Positions 11,025 through 21,124 of a stretch of DNA of 64,000 nt are shown one piece after another. Location of the stretch: positions 6,105,756 through 6,169,755 of the forward strand of contig OY754990.1 in assembly GCA_963576475.1 (NCBI GenBank), in the 5' to 3' direction. This DNA is from Molanna angustata (Eukaryota > Arthropoda > Insecta > Trichoptera > Molannidae). The translations under genes were made by a program, and so were the position numbers. The first letter of the stretch is position 1. Each line of letters starts with the position of its first letter. The notes beneath the pieces are model-generated. The model saw nothing but the letters and a program-made list of their open reading frames with translations, was not told the DNA's origin and searched no databases.

Positions 11025-11440
11025 ATACATACATACATACCATCACCCCATGTCCCTTACGGGGTAGGCAGAGAGAACCGAACGCCACTAACTTCTATCT
11101 TGACATACATTCATCGCCTCGACAACATTCATACATCGTCTTATACATGTTCGTCTGTTGTTCACGCTTCTAACATTTCCGTCTTTCAAAATACCGTTCA
11201 CATGGAAGTGCCATCCCTTCCTTGGGCGGCCCCGACCTCTCATTCCATTCCGGTCCGCAATGTATATTTTCTTCGTCAGGGGTTCCTCATTCATTCTCCC
11301 CATGTGGCCAAACCATCTCAATGTGTTCACTTTCATGATATTAATAACATCTTTCTTTATCCTACATTATTTCCTTATGTCCTCATTTCTGACCCTGTCA
11401 TACATAGTTCTATTACAGATTCTTCTTAGCGATCTCATTT
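11025..11440 (-). mobile_element. RTE-type LINE 3' end with TATG tail
   Basis: On the minus strand the frame reads KVNTLRWFGHMGRMNEEPLT then RGRGRPRKGWHFHVN, GILKDGNVRSVNNRRTCIRR. The last codons are followed within a few bases by GGTATG and (TATG)n (CATACATACATAC on the plus strand at about 11028-11040). A 3' UTR of almost zero length with a tetranucleotide tail is characteristic of RTE-clade elements. The extreme C-terminus has small frame shifts. 5' truncated. Confidence 0.8.
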
Positions 11441-11675
11441 TATATATAGGTTATATATATTCCCTTAATATATACAGCGAGAACCAAATTTCAAATGTTA
11501 CATATCGCAGAGACTCCAAGATTTGGCACCACTGTGGAAAGATGTGCCAATTTATGGTAGGAATAGATTTTTCCCGCCATTACGTCTCTTGAATGGCGTA
11601 CATTACATAATAATGCATGGGTCACACGTTGTTTAACTCTTTTATTTTTAACCCTGGGTTATTGTATTTTTTTTT

Positions 11676-11846
11676 AAGGAATGAATATGTACCTATGTCA
11701 TTGTAACAAGTACATACACATACTCATTCATTCCCTAAATTAAGCATAAATACTTGTGCTATAGGTGAACGAAATCGGTCGTGACAGGATTCGCGACCAC
11801 TGGATTACAAGCCCAGCGCTCTAACCGCCCCGCTATATGCATATTT
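11676..11846 (-). mobile_element. SINE family C
   Basis: Full-length but diverged: the tail GAATGAATATGTACC comes first on the plus strand, then AAGCATAAATACTTGTGCTA, GGTGAACGAAATCGGTCG and the inverse tRNA-like head up to CCGCTATATGC. The B box reads GGATTCGCGACC here, with substitutions that should weaken Pol III recognition. It abuts an H element end at 11846. Confidence 0.8.
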
Positions 11847-12095
11847 GAATTGAGCGGATCAAAAGTTATAAGGGAGGGAGGGACACAGACACACTAAATG
11901 TTTTACTCCGAATTCTGAGTAAATCCATATATGGAACATATATGGTGCAAAGCCTCTAAGTTGGTGTTTTTTGACTTCAAAGATGGAAAAACCGTGAAAA
12001 ATATAGACCCTGCATACAAATCTCGCGTATCCTGGCTTGATACTTTCTCTATATGTTAAGAGAACAAAGTTCTCTTGAACAAATCGACAGTTGGA
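11846..12095 (-). mobile_element. Family H Helitron-like element, 5' part only
   Basis: Contains ATTGAGCGGATCAAAAGTTA, the GACACAGACAC remnant of the CA tract, CTCCGAATTCTGAGTAAATC, and the terminus TCGACAGTTGGA. In family orientation (TC at 12095) this is the 5' third; the body and the CTAG end are absent. Confidence 0.75.
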
Positions 12096-12425
12096 CGTGA
12101 GATATTTATAGTACTCTTCAAAACGTATCTTAGCTCAATGAATAAATGCAACTCAATCTCGCGAGTGGCATGATTGTAAAAAGATGAAAATATTGAAAAA
12201 AAATGTTTTTTACGGAATATAATGAACGATTACCAAAAAGGTTTATTAATGTTTGATGTGACCAAGACTTTACTCCACAATTTGTTGCCTCGTGTTATGT
12301 GGTCTTACCCCATTCGTTCATCTTGCAAACAGTAATGTTTTGTTAGAGGAGACGTATGTAAGGGAGTGTATTAAATTAACAGGGTGACCATGATGAAAAA
12401 CAGTACGAGTTTACAAATTAAAAAA
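12096..12425. other. Non-coding, nothing recognised
   Basis: No repeat or open frame seen. Confidence 0.3.
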
Positions 12426-12429
12426 TCCG

Positions 12430-12545
12430 TGACCTTTGCTTCATTAGTCAGATACCTTACCAACCGAGTTATGAACCCGAGGTTTCCGAGTTCGATTCCC
12501 GGTGAAGACACGATTTTTTTAAATAATTGTGGTCTTATGGACAAT
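12430..12545 (+). mobile_element. SINE family A with inverted head
   Basis: The B-box half is in plus orientation (CCGAGTTCGATTCCCGGTGA then AGACAC), but the segment before it, GACCTTTGCTTCATTAGTCA then GATACCTTACCAAC, is the reverse complement of the A-box half (GTTGGTTAGGTATCTGAC ... AAAGGTC). The head was flipped in place. Such a copy cannot fold as a tRNA. Confidence 0.55.
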
Positions 12546-13494
12546 TAATTTTATGGACTGACACTCTAAATACTCTTAATTTCAAAATTGCAGAAACAGG
12601 TTATGCTTTTAAATCGCTAAAATCTTGAAAATATTATATCAGTGTTGTTCATAAAAAAAAATGAAAGTCCTGAGACATAAATTATCTGGAGGTAATGACC
12701 AAAATATTTAAGAACAATACTTCGATTATAATAACCGATCTTTTTCGCGGAGATGGCTCGGCATTATCAAACTCGGCATTAGACCTTGATAATACCAGGC
12801 CACCTTAGCAAAAACGTTCAGTCATTATCATTTTTTGGGGATAAAAACTTTGGTATACATTTGTTCATTCATTTTAAAATATAGAATCAACACAAAAACT
12901 TAAGGATCATCAAAAATAAACATAATTACCAATATAAAATATAAAACACTCGCCTTACCAATATAAAAACTTACTGTTCAATTTAAAATCAGCATATTAG
13001 TAAGACACATTTTACACACCTCATTACACATTTTCACCCACTACACATTCACATCCCAGTATGTTATTACTTAATATGAATTGATTTGCCACAAGTAATT
13101 GACACTAGGTAGGGATAGTTTAACAATTATATGTATATTAAGCCTACTCATTGTAATTTTTTTACTAGTGTTGTTTGTGTGCAGTTTAATTATGTAAATA
13201 AAAAAAATAATAATAATACAGAAAGGACAGACACCCTATTTTGGTAGTCTATATATATATACATTTACATATTATTGGTAGGTTCATGTATATTTAAGGG
13301 ATGAGTATATTAATGTTGTTAATATATTTATGTAATGAACGTATTACACAGTAAATATTATTACACTACTTACATTAATAGCTGTAACAATAAAATACAT
13401 TGGACTGTAAATATATGTATGTACATATATAATTTCAACACACCATATAATTATTACAATTATATTATAATGTATTTTCATTGCTAGCTTACAT
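12546..13494. other. Long AT-rich stretch, nothing firm
   Basis: At 12760-12830 the words CTCGGCATTA and ACCTTGATAA resemble 63065-63110 in mixed order, perhaps an old repeat. No coding potential or RNA feature is apparent. Poly(AAT) at about 13200-13220. Confidence 0.3.
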
Positions 13495-13608
13495 ATTATA
13501 TGTACATACCATTACACCATGTCCCTCGCGGAATAGGCAGAGAGAACCGACCGCTACATTACCTATTCAATCTTGACACTAATCCATCGCCTCGTATCAA
13601 CATTCATA
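13495..13608 (-). mobile_element. RTE-type LINE tail fragment
   Basis: ACATACCATTACACCATGTC then CCTCGCGGAATAGGCAGAGA matches the last about 110 bp of the RTE family (compare 18495-18600). It is cut at 13608, exactly where SINE B begins. Confidence 0.7.
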
Positions 13609-13812
13609 TGCCGAACCCCGTGGCACAGTTGGTAAAATGTTTAGCTCCTGTGCGGGCGTCCTGGATTCGATTTCCAGCAGTGGAGAAATTGATTTAAATT
13701 CATTTCTCGCGCAAATATTGCTTTTCTAGGCTGGTAACACTGGTTAGTTAGAAGAAATTGCCATATGGCAATAAACTTGCCATTGCGCAGGGTGAAAGTG
13801 AAGTTTTTATTA
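13609..13812 (+). mobile_element. SINE family B (tRNA-derived)
   Basis: Head CCCCGTGGCACAGTTGGTAA (A-box-like), then CTCCTGTGCGGGCG and GGATTCGATTTCC (B-box-like), body with CTGGTAACACTGGTTAGTTA and GCAATAAACTTGCC, and the end motif TGCGCAGGGTGAAAGTG. Full length of about 200 bp. Other copies at 44012-44214 and 57125-57330. Confidence 0.8.
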
Positions 13813-13867
13813 CACTTATTATTATTAGGTATATCTGGTTGGTTGAAAGATATAAGTAAATAAAATA

Positions 13868-14003
13868 TTATATCTCAATGTAGACGACGTAGGAATGTAT
13901 ACTTTATAGAATAACCGGGAAATCAGCCATCAAAAGGGCTAACGACCTGTCATAGGCTGGTATACGTGATCACTTTTAACGCTTGCGCAACGTTCACCGA
14001 GTG
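13868..14003 (+). repeat. Family N fragment
   Basis: ATCTCAATGTAGACGACGTA, then AACCGGGAAATCAG, CGACCTGTCATAGGCTGG and the GCGCAACGTTCACC end. Right half missing. Confidence 0.65.
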
Positions 14004-14082
14004 GGATATCCGGTGATGGATGGGGTTATTTTTATTTTTGTTGAACAAAGTAATATTTTTTTTTATATATATTTTTTAAAAT

Positions 14083-14787
14083 AAATAATGAATATTTCCT
14101 TGTTAAACAAGTACCTACATAAATACACATCTTCCTATATTCCCTAAATTAAGCATAAATGCTTGTGCTTTCTTCTTCTTTCTCAGCCATCTCTCCACTG
14201 CTGGATGTAGGCCTCTTCTAAGAGCTTCCACTTGTCTTTTTTTTGGGCTTCTGCACCCATCCGCTTCCAGCGACAGGGACAATATCATCGGCCCACCTTT
14301 TCTGGGGCCGGCCTATTCCCCTTTTCATATCCCATGGTCTCCAATTTAGAATTCTGGGTGCCCATCTGTCCGTACCCTGTCTGGCAACATGACCTGCCCA
14401 TTGCCATTTAAGTTTTGCAACTCGATCCATGACATCAACAACTTTTGTCTGGCGTCTGATTTCTTCATTTCTAATTTTGTCTCTTAGACTTACGCCTATC
14501 ATTTGCCTTTCCATGGATCTCTGAGTGCATTTTAGCTTATGTATGGTCCTCGCAGTTAGCGTGATAGTTTCCAGACCATACGTAAGCACAGGCAGGATAC
14601 ATGTTTCAAACACTTTTCTTTTCAGAAATGTGGGAATATCTCTGTTTTTTAGGACATGTTTAAGTTTCCCAAAGGCTACCCAACCTAGCTTGTGCTATAG
14701 GTGAACGAAAACGGTCGAGGCGGGATTCGAACTCTCGACCACTGGATTACTAGCCCAGCGCGCTACCGCTCTGTCATCGACCCATAT
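14083..14787 (-). mobile_element. SINE family C split by a LINE insertion
   Basis: Tail part 14083-14169 (GAATATTTCCTTGTTAAACA to AAATGCTTGTGCT) and head part 14688-14787 (GCTTGTGCTATAGGTGAACG to GTCATCGACCCAT) are one SINE; 14170-14687 is inserted. GCTTGTGCT appears on both sides as a 9-bp target duplication. Confidence 0.85.
14170..14687 (-). mobile_element. RTE-like LINE 3' end inserted in a SINE
   Basis: The minus strand encodes 131 open codons: FETCILPVLTYGLETITLTA, the strand of RTE reverse transcriptases after the catalytic core, then RNEEIRRQTKVVDVMDRVAK, LKWQWAGHVAR and the proline/arginine-rich GIGRPQKRWADDI. The end, AAGAAAGAAGAAGAA on the minus strand, is a trinucleotide-like tail. 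Flanked by a 9-bp direct repeat (14161-14169 and 14688-14696). A second, different RTE-like family from the TATG-tailed one. Confidence 0.85.
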
Positions 14788-14818
14788 CAAGCATGACAAC
14801 GTTTATCAGGTTCGCTAG
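14787..14818 (+). mobile_element. Helitron 3' end fragment
   Basis: GCATGACAACGTTTATCAGG followed by TTCGCTAG and T resembles the ends at 5430 and 63460. Only about 30 bp remain. Confidence 0.4.
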
Positions 14819-14945
14819 TTGAAATATAAAGTTTGACATAAAATATCATTGACTGCCCGGGAAAAAATACATTTAAACTTAGGTATATTAGATTTAAATA
14901 AATAGTAAAGTTATAGCAAAAGAATCTCAACAGTATGCATAAATA

Positions 14946-15969
14946 CTAGTTGCATGTAACACATGAGATCCAACTGTCGACAGCGATAGTATGTATAGTT
15001 GAAGAATAAGTACCAAACCCATAAATACAAATTATTTATTATTTTATGATATTTAGTTTTCTATACAACACATGTACCTAGGTAGTCAAGATAGGATAGT
15101 ATGGAGGTCAGTCTTTTTTTCCTACCCGGAATATGAAAACAGCATGATGGTATATGTATATTGTATGTTTAGAGATGAAGTATCAAACTATTAAGTCTTC
15201 GTTTGATATTGTGTATAGGTGACTACCATACAAATTGTATGAAGCGATGTCGTCACTAAATTCAATTTTTATAAAAATTATTAAAAAAAATTTGAGATGT
15301 ACTGCTACAATGTTAATATTTTTTATATAAAATTTAATTATCTAGTTGGGGTGTTTCGGCTTTTTTCGATATTTAAAAAAAAATGGAAATATAGGCAGTT
15401 AAACTCATAAATTTATCATAAAAAAAATACTTTTCTTAATAAAAAATGTTTGAGAAACCCTGGAATTTTTTTGAAAAAACTAATTTGAGATTTTGTATTT
15501 GTCTATGTTTATACCAATTTTCAGCGTTTTAGCTTTTATGGTTTCTGAGATATAGGGAAAAATAAAATAAAAATTCAAAAGTTGATAACCCCTGACTGAA
15601 ACAAAAATTCAAAATTCCGAGTATAAAAGTTTTGTAGGCCTGTAACTATTTATATATTCTGAAATTTTAGGCTCTGTAAATTGAGCGGATCAAAAGTTAT
15701 AAGGGGGGGACACACACACACACACACAGACATACACACACACACACAGACACACACACAGACACACGAAATGTTCTACTCCGAATTCTGAGTAAATCCG
15801 TGTATGGAACATATATGCTGCGAAGCCTCTAAGTTGGTGTTTTTTGACTTCAAAGTTGGAAAAGCCGTGAAAAAAGTAGACCTCTCCATACAATTCTCGC
15901 GTATTCTGGCTTGATACATTGTCGATATGTTAAGAGAACAAAGTTCTCCTGAACAAATCGACAGTTGGA
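14946..15969 (-). mobile_element. Family H Helitron-like element, complete
   Basis: In family orientation it begins TCCAACTGTCGATTTGTTC, next GAGAACTTTGTTCTC (6-bp stem, TTT loop), and ends CATGTGTTACATG (5-bp stem) + CAA + CTAG, followed by T. Subterminal inverted repeats CCAACTGTCGA lie at both ends. A (CA/TG) tract with GTCT/GTGT units sits in the first third (15708-15768). This TC...hairpin-CTAG layout, A/T flanks, inner microsatellite and lack of coding fit non-autonomous Helitrons of the HINE/DINE-1 kind. Length 1024 bp. Confidence 0.75.
15708..15768. repeat. (CA)n microsatellite with GACA variants
   Basis: Alternating CACACA and CAGACA units inside family H, the segment that varies most between copies. 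Confidence 0.9.
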
Positions 15970-16014
15970 TGATTCGGTTCCCATTGATATCAATAACAAA
16001 ATCTGTCAACTGTT

Positions 16015-16735
16015 TTCAAAGCAAAAGGCAAACGAGTGGATTGTGACCAACGATATACTCTTCACTACCAAGTAACTCCACAAAGTTTTTAAATTTTGTA
16101 TGGAAAATATTCAGCAATTTCATGAAATGAGTTTGATTAATTACTATTGATTTTAATATGTCATCACGAAAAACGAGTGGGTTGTGGCCAACGCTCAACT
16201 TATATCTAATATATCATTATATAAAGTATTCAAATTGTGTATGAAAAATATTGAGCATTTTCATGAAATGAATTTTTTTAAATATTTTTGATTTAAATAT
16301 TTTATTACGAAATCTTGATAATTATTCTTCAATGCCATTTTTAAGAAAGTGATGTGATGTGCCTTTTTAACAATTTGATAATAAAACTTTCAAATTTAAA
16401 GTCTCCTTGAAGTCATTTTGAAATATTTGACAGTTAAAAAAGTTGAGAAGCACCGATCAGATACCCTTCAAAATCTAATTGGATCTAAGCGAGTATTAGA
16501 TATTCATATTTACAAAATTTGAAAAGAATCGAATGAGTAATTTTTGACTATAATCGATAAAATATAATAAACACGCCGTATATAGTACATACATTGTGAT
16601 GAAACTTTCAGAATACAATCCCAGCATGATACTAGTTGATAATCAGCAATAAAAAAATAACATTACAAAATGCGAATTAATAACTCCCCACTATATCCCC
16701 TTGGGATAGTTGAGGAAGCGCTTTACCTCAATCAA
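16015..16735 (-). repeat. Family E TIR element, with tandem terminal segment
   Basis: Inverse of the copy at 35839-36405. The left terminal block (AACGAGTGGATTGTGACCAA to the TTTTAATATG region) is present twice in tandem, at about 16030-16165 and 16166-16320. The right end carries ACTCCCCACTATATCCCCTT and GGGATAGTTGAGG, matching the other family terminus. Non-coding. Confidence 0.65.
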
Positions 16736-16984
16736 TCATTCGTATTGAATTGAATGACACTCCAGTTGAATCCAGTCTTGTTTCATTCGATTTATGAATG
16801 TGTGTGAAGTTATCAAAACAAACGGAGAATAGAATATCTTGTATGAAGAATACATAATATAATGGACCCGCATTATTTATTTTATTTTTTATTTATTTTA
16901 TTAATAACTAGTGAACACCCGGCAAACTTCGTATTGCCTGTATAATTAAAAATTGTCCTCCATAACCACCCGTCGCTTCAGACT

Positions 16985-17656
16985 CTTCAATACCTCCCGT
17001 CCCTTCAGTACCTTCCGTCCCTTCAGTACCTTCCGTCCCTTCAGTACCTTCCGTCCCTTCGGTACCTTCCGTCCCTTCGGTACCTCCCGTCCCTTCGGTA
17101 CCTCCCGTCCCTTCGGTACCTCCCGTCCCTTCGGTACCTCCCGTCCCTTCGGTAACTCCCGTCCCTTCGGTACCTCCCGTCCCTTCGGTACCTCCCGTCC
17201 CTTCGGTACCTCCCGTCCCTTCGGTACCTCCCGTCCCTTCGGTACCTCCCGTCCCTTCGGTACCTCCCGTCCCTTCGGTACCTCCCGTCCCTTCGGTACC
17301 TCCCGTCCCTTCGGTACCTCCCGTCCCTTCGGTACCTCCCGTCCCTTCGGTACCTCCCGTCCCTTCGGTACCTCCCGTCCCTTCGGTACCTCCCGTCCCT
17401 TCGGTACCTCCCGTCCCTTCGGTACCTCCCGTCCCTTCGGTACCTCCCGTCCCTTCGGTACCTCCCGTCCCTTCGGTACCTCCCGTCCCTTCGGTACCTC
17501 CCGTCCCTTCGGTACCTCCCGTCCCTTCGGTACCTCCCGTCCCTTCGGTACCTCCCGTCCCTTCGGTACCTCCCGTCCCTTCGGTACCTCCCGTCCCTTC
17601 GGTACCTCCCGTCCCTTCGGTACCTCCCGTCCCTTCGGTACCTCCCGTCCCTTCAT
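16985..17656. repeat. 18-bp minisatellite array (about 37 units)
   Basis: Unit on the plus strand: CGTCCCTTCGGTACCTCC. The units nearest the element's 3' end (16985-17075) carry AGTACC or CTTC variants, the rest are nearly uniform, with one GTAACT unit at 17151. As 18 is divisible by 3 and the unit has no stop in several frames, it creates false 240-300 codon frames. Confidence 0.95.
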
Positions 17657-18240
17657 CCCGGTCATATGCTCGACAATTCATCAAAGTTTCATTGTAATCG
17701 GATGAATGGTTCCCAGGATAGTCCACCTTCATAGGTAAAATGACCTGATACCCGATTAAGAAGAAGAAGAAGATTTTTTTTAATCCAGAAACCATCACGG
17801 TCTTACACTCAACAATTCTTCAAAGTTTCATTGCAATCGGATGAACGGTTCTCAGGATAGTCCACCTTCATAGGTAAAATGACCTGATACCCGATGAAGA
17901 AGAAGAAGAAGATTTTTTTTTAATCCAGAAACCATCCCGGTCTTACACTCAACAATTCATCAAAGTTTCATTGCAATCGGATGAACGGTTCTCAGGATAG
18001 TCCACCTTCATAGGTAAAATGACCTGATACCCGATGAAGAAGAAGAAGAAGAAAATATTTTAAATTCAGAAATCATCCCGGGCATACGATCGACAATTCA
18101 CCAAAGTTTAATTGCAATCGGATGAACGGTTCCCAGGATAGTCCACCTTCATAGGTAAAATGACCTAAAACTCGATGAAGAAGAAGAAGAAGTTAAAATT
18201 TTTTGATCCAGAAACCATCCCTGGTATACTCTCGACAGTT
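17657..18240. repeat. Tandem units of about 140 bp, left Helitron
   Basis: Four to five tandem units, each with a (GAA)n tract (17758, 17896, 18038, 18177), AGGTAAAATGACCT and TCGACAATTCA/TCAAAGTTTCA text. Mirrors 18880-19800. Confidence 0.8.
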
Positions 18241-18335
18241 CACCAAAGTTTCATCGCAATCGGATGAGCGGTTTAGGAGCGCATTCAACACATACATACA
18301 TAGATACATACAAACATTCAAATTTATAATATAGA

Positions 18336-18846
18336 TGCATATAAAAAAGTACATTTTTTTACCAGCGCCTGCCTCACTAGGATTCCATCCCATTTCTTCA
18401 GGTTAAGATCTTACATGGAGTAGTTTTTAATCGGATCTTATTCAATTATGTTTTTTAATCTTTTTTGTATGTACCTACATACTACATACATACATACATA
18501 CCATCACGCCATGTCCCTTGCGGGGTAGGCAGAGAGAACCGAACGCCACATTTTTCTATCCTGGCACGCATCTCTCGCCTCGTCCACATTCATGCATCGT
18601 CTCATATATGTTCGTCTATTGCTCACACTTCTAACATTTCCGTCTTTCAAAATTTCGTTCACATGGTCGTGCCATCCCTTTCTTGGGCGTCCCCGACCTC
18701 TCATTCCATTCCTTTCGGCTCTGTATATTTTCTTCGTCAAGCGCTCCTCATTCATTCTCCCCATGTGACCAAACCATCTCAATGTGTTCACTTTCATTCT
18801 AGTAATGACATCTTTCTTCATCTTACATTCTTTCCTTATGTCCTCA
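18336..18846. mobile_element. Spacer between the two Helitrons with RTE-type LINE 3' end
   Basis: From 18487 to 18846 the minus strand carries the best copy of the RTE tail: 105 open codons reading KVNTLRWFGHMGRMNEERLT, GRGRPRKGWHDHVNEILK, and ending LSAYPARDMA stop, followed at once by (TATG)n at 18481-18500. The right Helitron starts inside it (GTCCTCA then TC), so the LINE was there first. 18336-18480 is unrecognised. Confidence 0.8.
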
Positions 18847-20595
18847 TCTATATTATAAATTTGAATGTTTGTATGTATGTGTTGAATGCGCTCCTAAACC
18901 GCTCATCCGATTGCGATGAAACTTTGGTGAACTGTCGAGAGTATACCAGGGATGGTTTCTGGATCAAAAAATTTTAACTTCTTCTTCTTCTTCATTGAGT
19001 TTTAGGTCATTTTACCTATGAAGGTGGACTATCCTGGGAACTGTTCATCCGATTGCAATTAAACTTTGGTGAATTGTCGAGCGTATGCCCGGGATGGTTT
19101 CTGAATTTAAAAAAATTTTCTTCTTCTTCTTCTTCATCGGGTATCAGGTCATTTTACCTATGAAGGTGGACTATCCTGAAAACCGTTCATCCGATTGCAA
19201 TGAAACTTTGGTGAATTGTCGAGCGTATGACCGGAATGGTTTCTGGATTAAAACAATTTCTTCTTCTTCTTCTTAATCGGGTATCAGGTCATTTTACCTA
19301 TGAAGGTGGACTATCCTGAGAACCGTTCATCCGATTACAATGAAACTTTGGTGAATTGTCGAGCATATGACCGGGATGGTTTCTGGATTAAAATTTTTTT
19401 CTTCTTCTTCTTCTTCTTCATCGGGTATAAGGTCATTTTAACTATGAAGGTAAAATGACCTTATACTCTGGGAGAAGAAGCTCCAACTGTCCTTCCATCT
19501 CTTCGCAGGTCTTCCAGGACAGTTTCTGGATTTAAACTTTTATCTTCTTCTTCTTCTTTATCGTGTATTTGGTCATTTCACCTATGAAGGTGGAGTTTCC
19601 TGGGAGAATAAGATGCAACTGTCCTACTATCCCTTCACAGGTCTTCCAGAACGGTTTCTGGATTCAAACTTTTTTCTTCTTCTTCTTCTTCTTTATCGTG
19701 TATTTGTTCATTTTACCTATGAAGTTGGAGAATCCTGGAAAAAGAAGGTCCAACTGTCCTTTCATCTCTTCGTAGGTCTTCCCAGTATTGTGTCGGGAAT
19801 TAAACTTTTTCTTCACCTACTTAAGGGACGAGAGGTAATGAAGGGAAGGGAGGTACCGGCAGGCCTGACGGGACGGCAGTAACTGAAGGGACTGGAGTAA
19901 CTGAAGGGACGGGAGTAACTGAAAGGACGGGAGTAACTGAAGGGACGGGAGTAACTGAAGGGACGGGAGTAACTGAAGGGACGGGAGTAACTGAAGGTAC
20001 GGGAGTAACTGAAGGGACGGGAGTAACTGAAGGGACGGGAGTAACTGAAGGGACGGGAGTAACACAAGGGACGGGAGTAACTGAAGGGACGGGAGTAACA
20101 TAAGGGAGGGGAATAACTGAAGGGACAGGAGTAACAGAAGGGACGGGAGTAACTGAAGGGACGGGAGTAACTGAAGGGACGGGAATAACTGAAGGGACGG
20201 GATTAACTGAAGGGACGGGAGTAACTGAAGGGACGGGAGTAACTGAAGGGACGGGAGTAACTGAAGGGACGGGAGTAACTGAAGGGACGGGAGTAACTGA
20301 AGGGACGGGAGTAACTGAAGGGACGGGAGTAACTGAAGGGACGGGAGTAACTGAAGGGACGGGAGTAACTGAAGGGACGGGAGTAACTGAAGGGACGGGA
20401 GGTACTGAAGGGACGGGAGGTACTGAAGGGACGGGAGGTACTGAAGGGACGGGAGGTACTGAAGGGACGGGAGGTACTTAAGGGACGGGAAGCACTGAAG
20501 GGATGGGAGGCATTGAAGAGTCTGAAGCGACGGGTGGTTATGGAGGACGATTTTTCATTATACAGGCAATACGAAGTTTGCCGGGGATTCACTAG
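18847..20595 (+). mobile_element. Helitron with 18-bp minisatellite, right member of a pair
   Basis: Same family as 16908-18335 in opposite direction: begins A|TCTATATTATAAATTTGAA and ends GGCAATACGAAGTTTGCC, GGGGATTCACTAG|T. Holds about six roughly 140-bp units with (TTC)n (18978-19800), the later ones more diverged (CAACTGTCCTTCCATCTCTT), then about 36 18-bp units. 1749 bp. Non-coding. The 5' ends of the two members face each other across 511 bp. Confidence 0.75.
19868..20512. repeat. 18-bp minisatellite array (about 36 units), right Helitron
   Basis: Main unit GGGACGGGAGTAACTGAA; the last six or so units before the 3' end read GGGACGGGAGGTACTGAA, the type that also stands next to the 3' end of the left element. 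The bulk unit differs from the left array (GTAACT instead of GGTACC). Confidence 0.95.
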
Positions 20596-20679
20596 TACTA
20601 CATAAAATAAATATCTTATTTTATCCTTGATGATGAATATTCATGTTTTTTTTAATATTTCATTTGTATCAGAAGGTTC

Positions 20680-20990
20680 GCGTGTTCATATCACGTCGGG
20701 GTCACCACTTTAAAGGTAACTTTAGGTATTTGAGTCATATTGAGTCTGCCATACATTAAGTGGAGTGAAATAAAAATGCGTCTTCTGATTACATGATGTT
20801 TCGCCATCAGATTTTGAAGGATTTCTGAATAGTGCTTCTCAATTTTTTTGACTGTCAAATTTTTTAAAGTGACCCCAAGCACAGAAAATATATAATTTGA
20901 TATTTTCAAATTCCTAAAAGGGCACATCACATTCATAAAATGGCATTGAAGAATTTACAAGTTTTCGTAATAAAATATTTAAATAAAAAA
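20680..20990 (+). repeat. Family E fragment
   Basis: Matches 36105-36300: GCTTCTCAATTTTTTTGACT, GTGACCCCAAGCACAG, AAGGGCACATCACATTCATA and AAATATTTAAATAAAAAATA. Both TIR ends are missing. Confidence 0.65.
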
Positions 20991-21124
20991 TAATTTTAAC
21001 AGTAAACGGGAAACATAATAAAATATCACGTGGGCTGCGCATAACACATTTGTTTTTTTTTTTTTTTTTAGGTTGTTTGCTAGAAATTATCAAGATATTT
21101 ACCAATTCCTTTACGTCGGAACGC

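Larger units (their letters stand above)
16908..18335 (-). mobile_element. Helitron with 18-bp minisatellite, left member of a pair
   Basis: 5' end at 18335 reads TCTATATTATAAATTTGAAT; 3' end at 16908 reads GGCAATACGAAGTTTGCC (stem GGCAA/TTGCC), then GGGTGTTCACTAG, then T. A^T flanks as in Helitrons. After the lead there are about four to five copies of a roughly 140-bp unit (CATCCGATTGCAATGAAACT ... GGTTTCTGGAT, separated by (GAA)n), then about 37 copies of an 18-bp unit. No Rep/helicase frame. Long open frames here come only from the 18-bp periodicity. Confidence 0.75.

Noticed and set aside
14946..15969. Family H as a cut-and-paste TIR transposon (CCAACTGTCGA inverted ends)
   Set aside because: The inverted repeats are subterminal at one end, conserved sequence with a hairpin and CTAG lies beyond, and no target duplication appears; a Helitron-like nature explains it better.
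15690..16009. Recurrent frames containing RGFAAYMFHTRIYSEFGVEHF in several places
   Set aside because: They lie in the non-coding 5' third of family H and differ by shifts and CA-tract length; repetition is due to copy number, not selection for protein.
16908..17798. Open frames of 296, 239 and 250 codons on both strands
   Set aside because: They come from an 18-bp repeat without stops in several frames; three overlapping frames on both strands and no ordinary protein sequence outside the repeat.
18465..18977. 170-codon plus-strand frame
   Set aside because: It is antisense to the RTE C-terminus and runs across the Helitron boundary.
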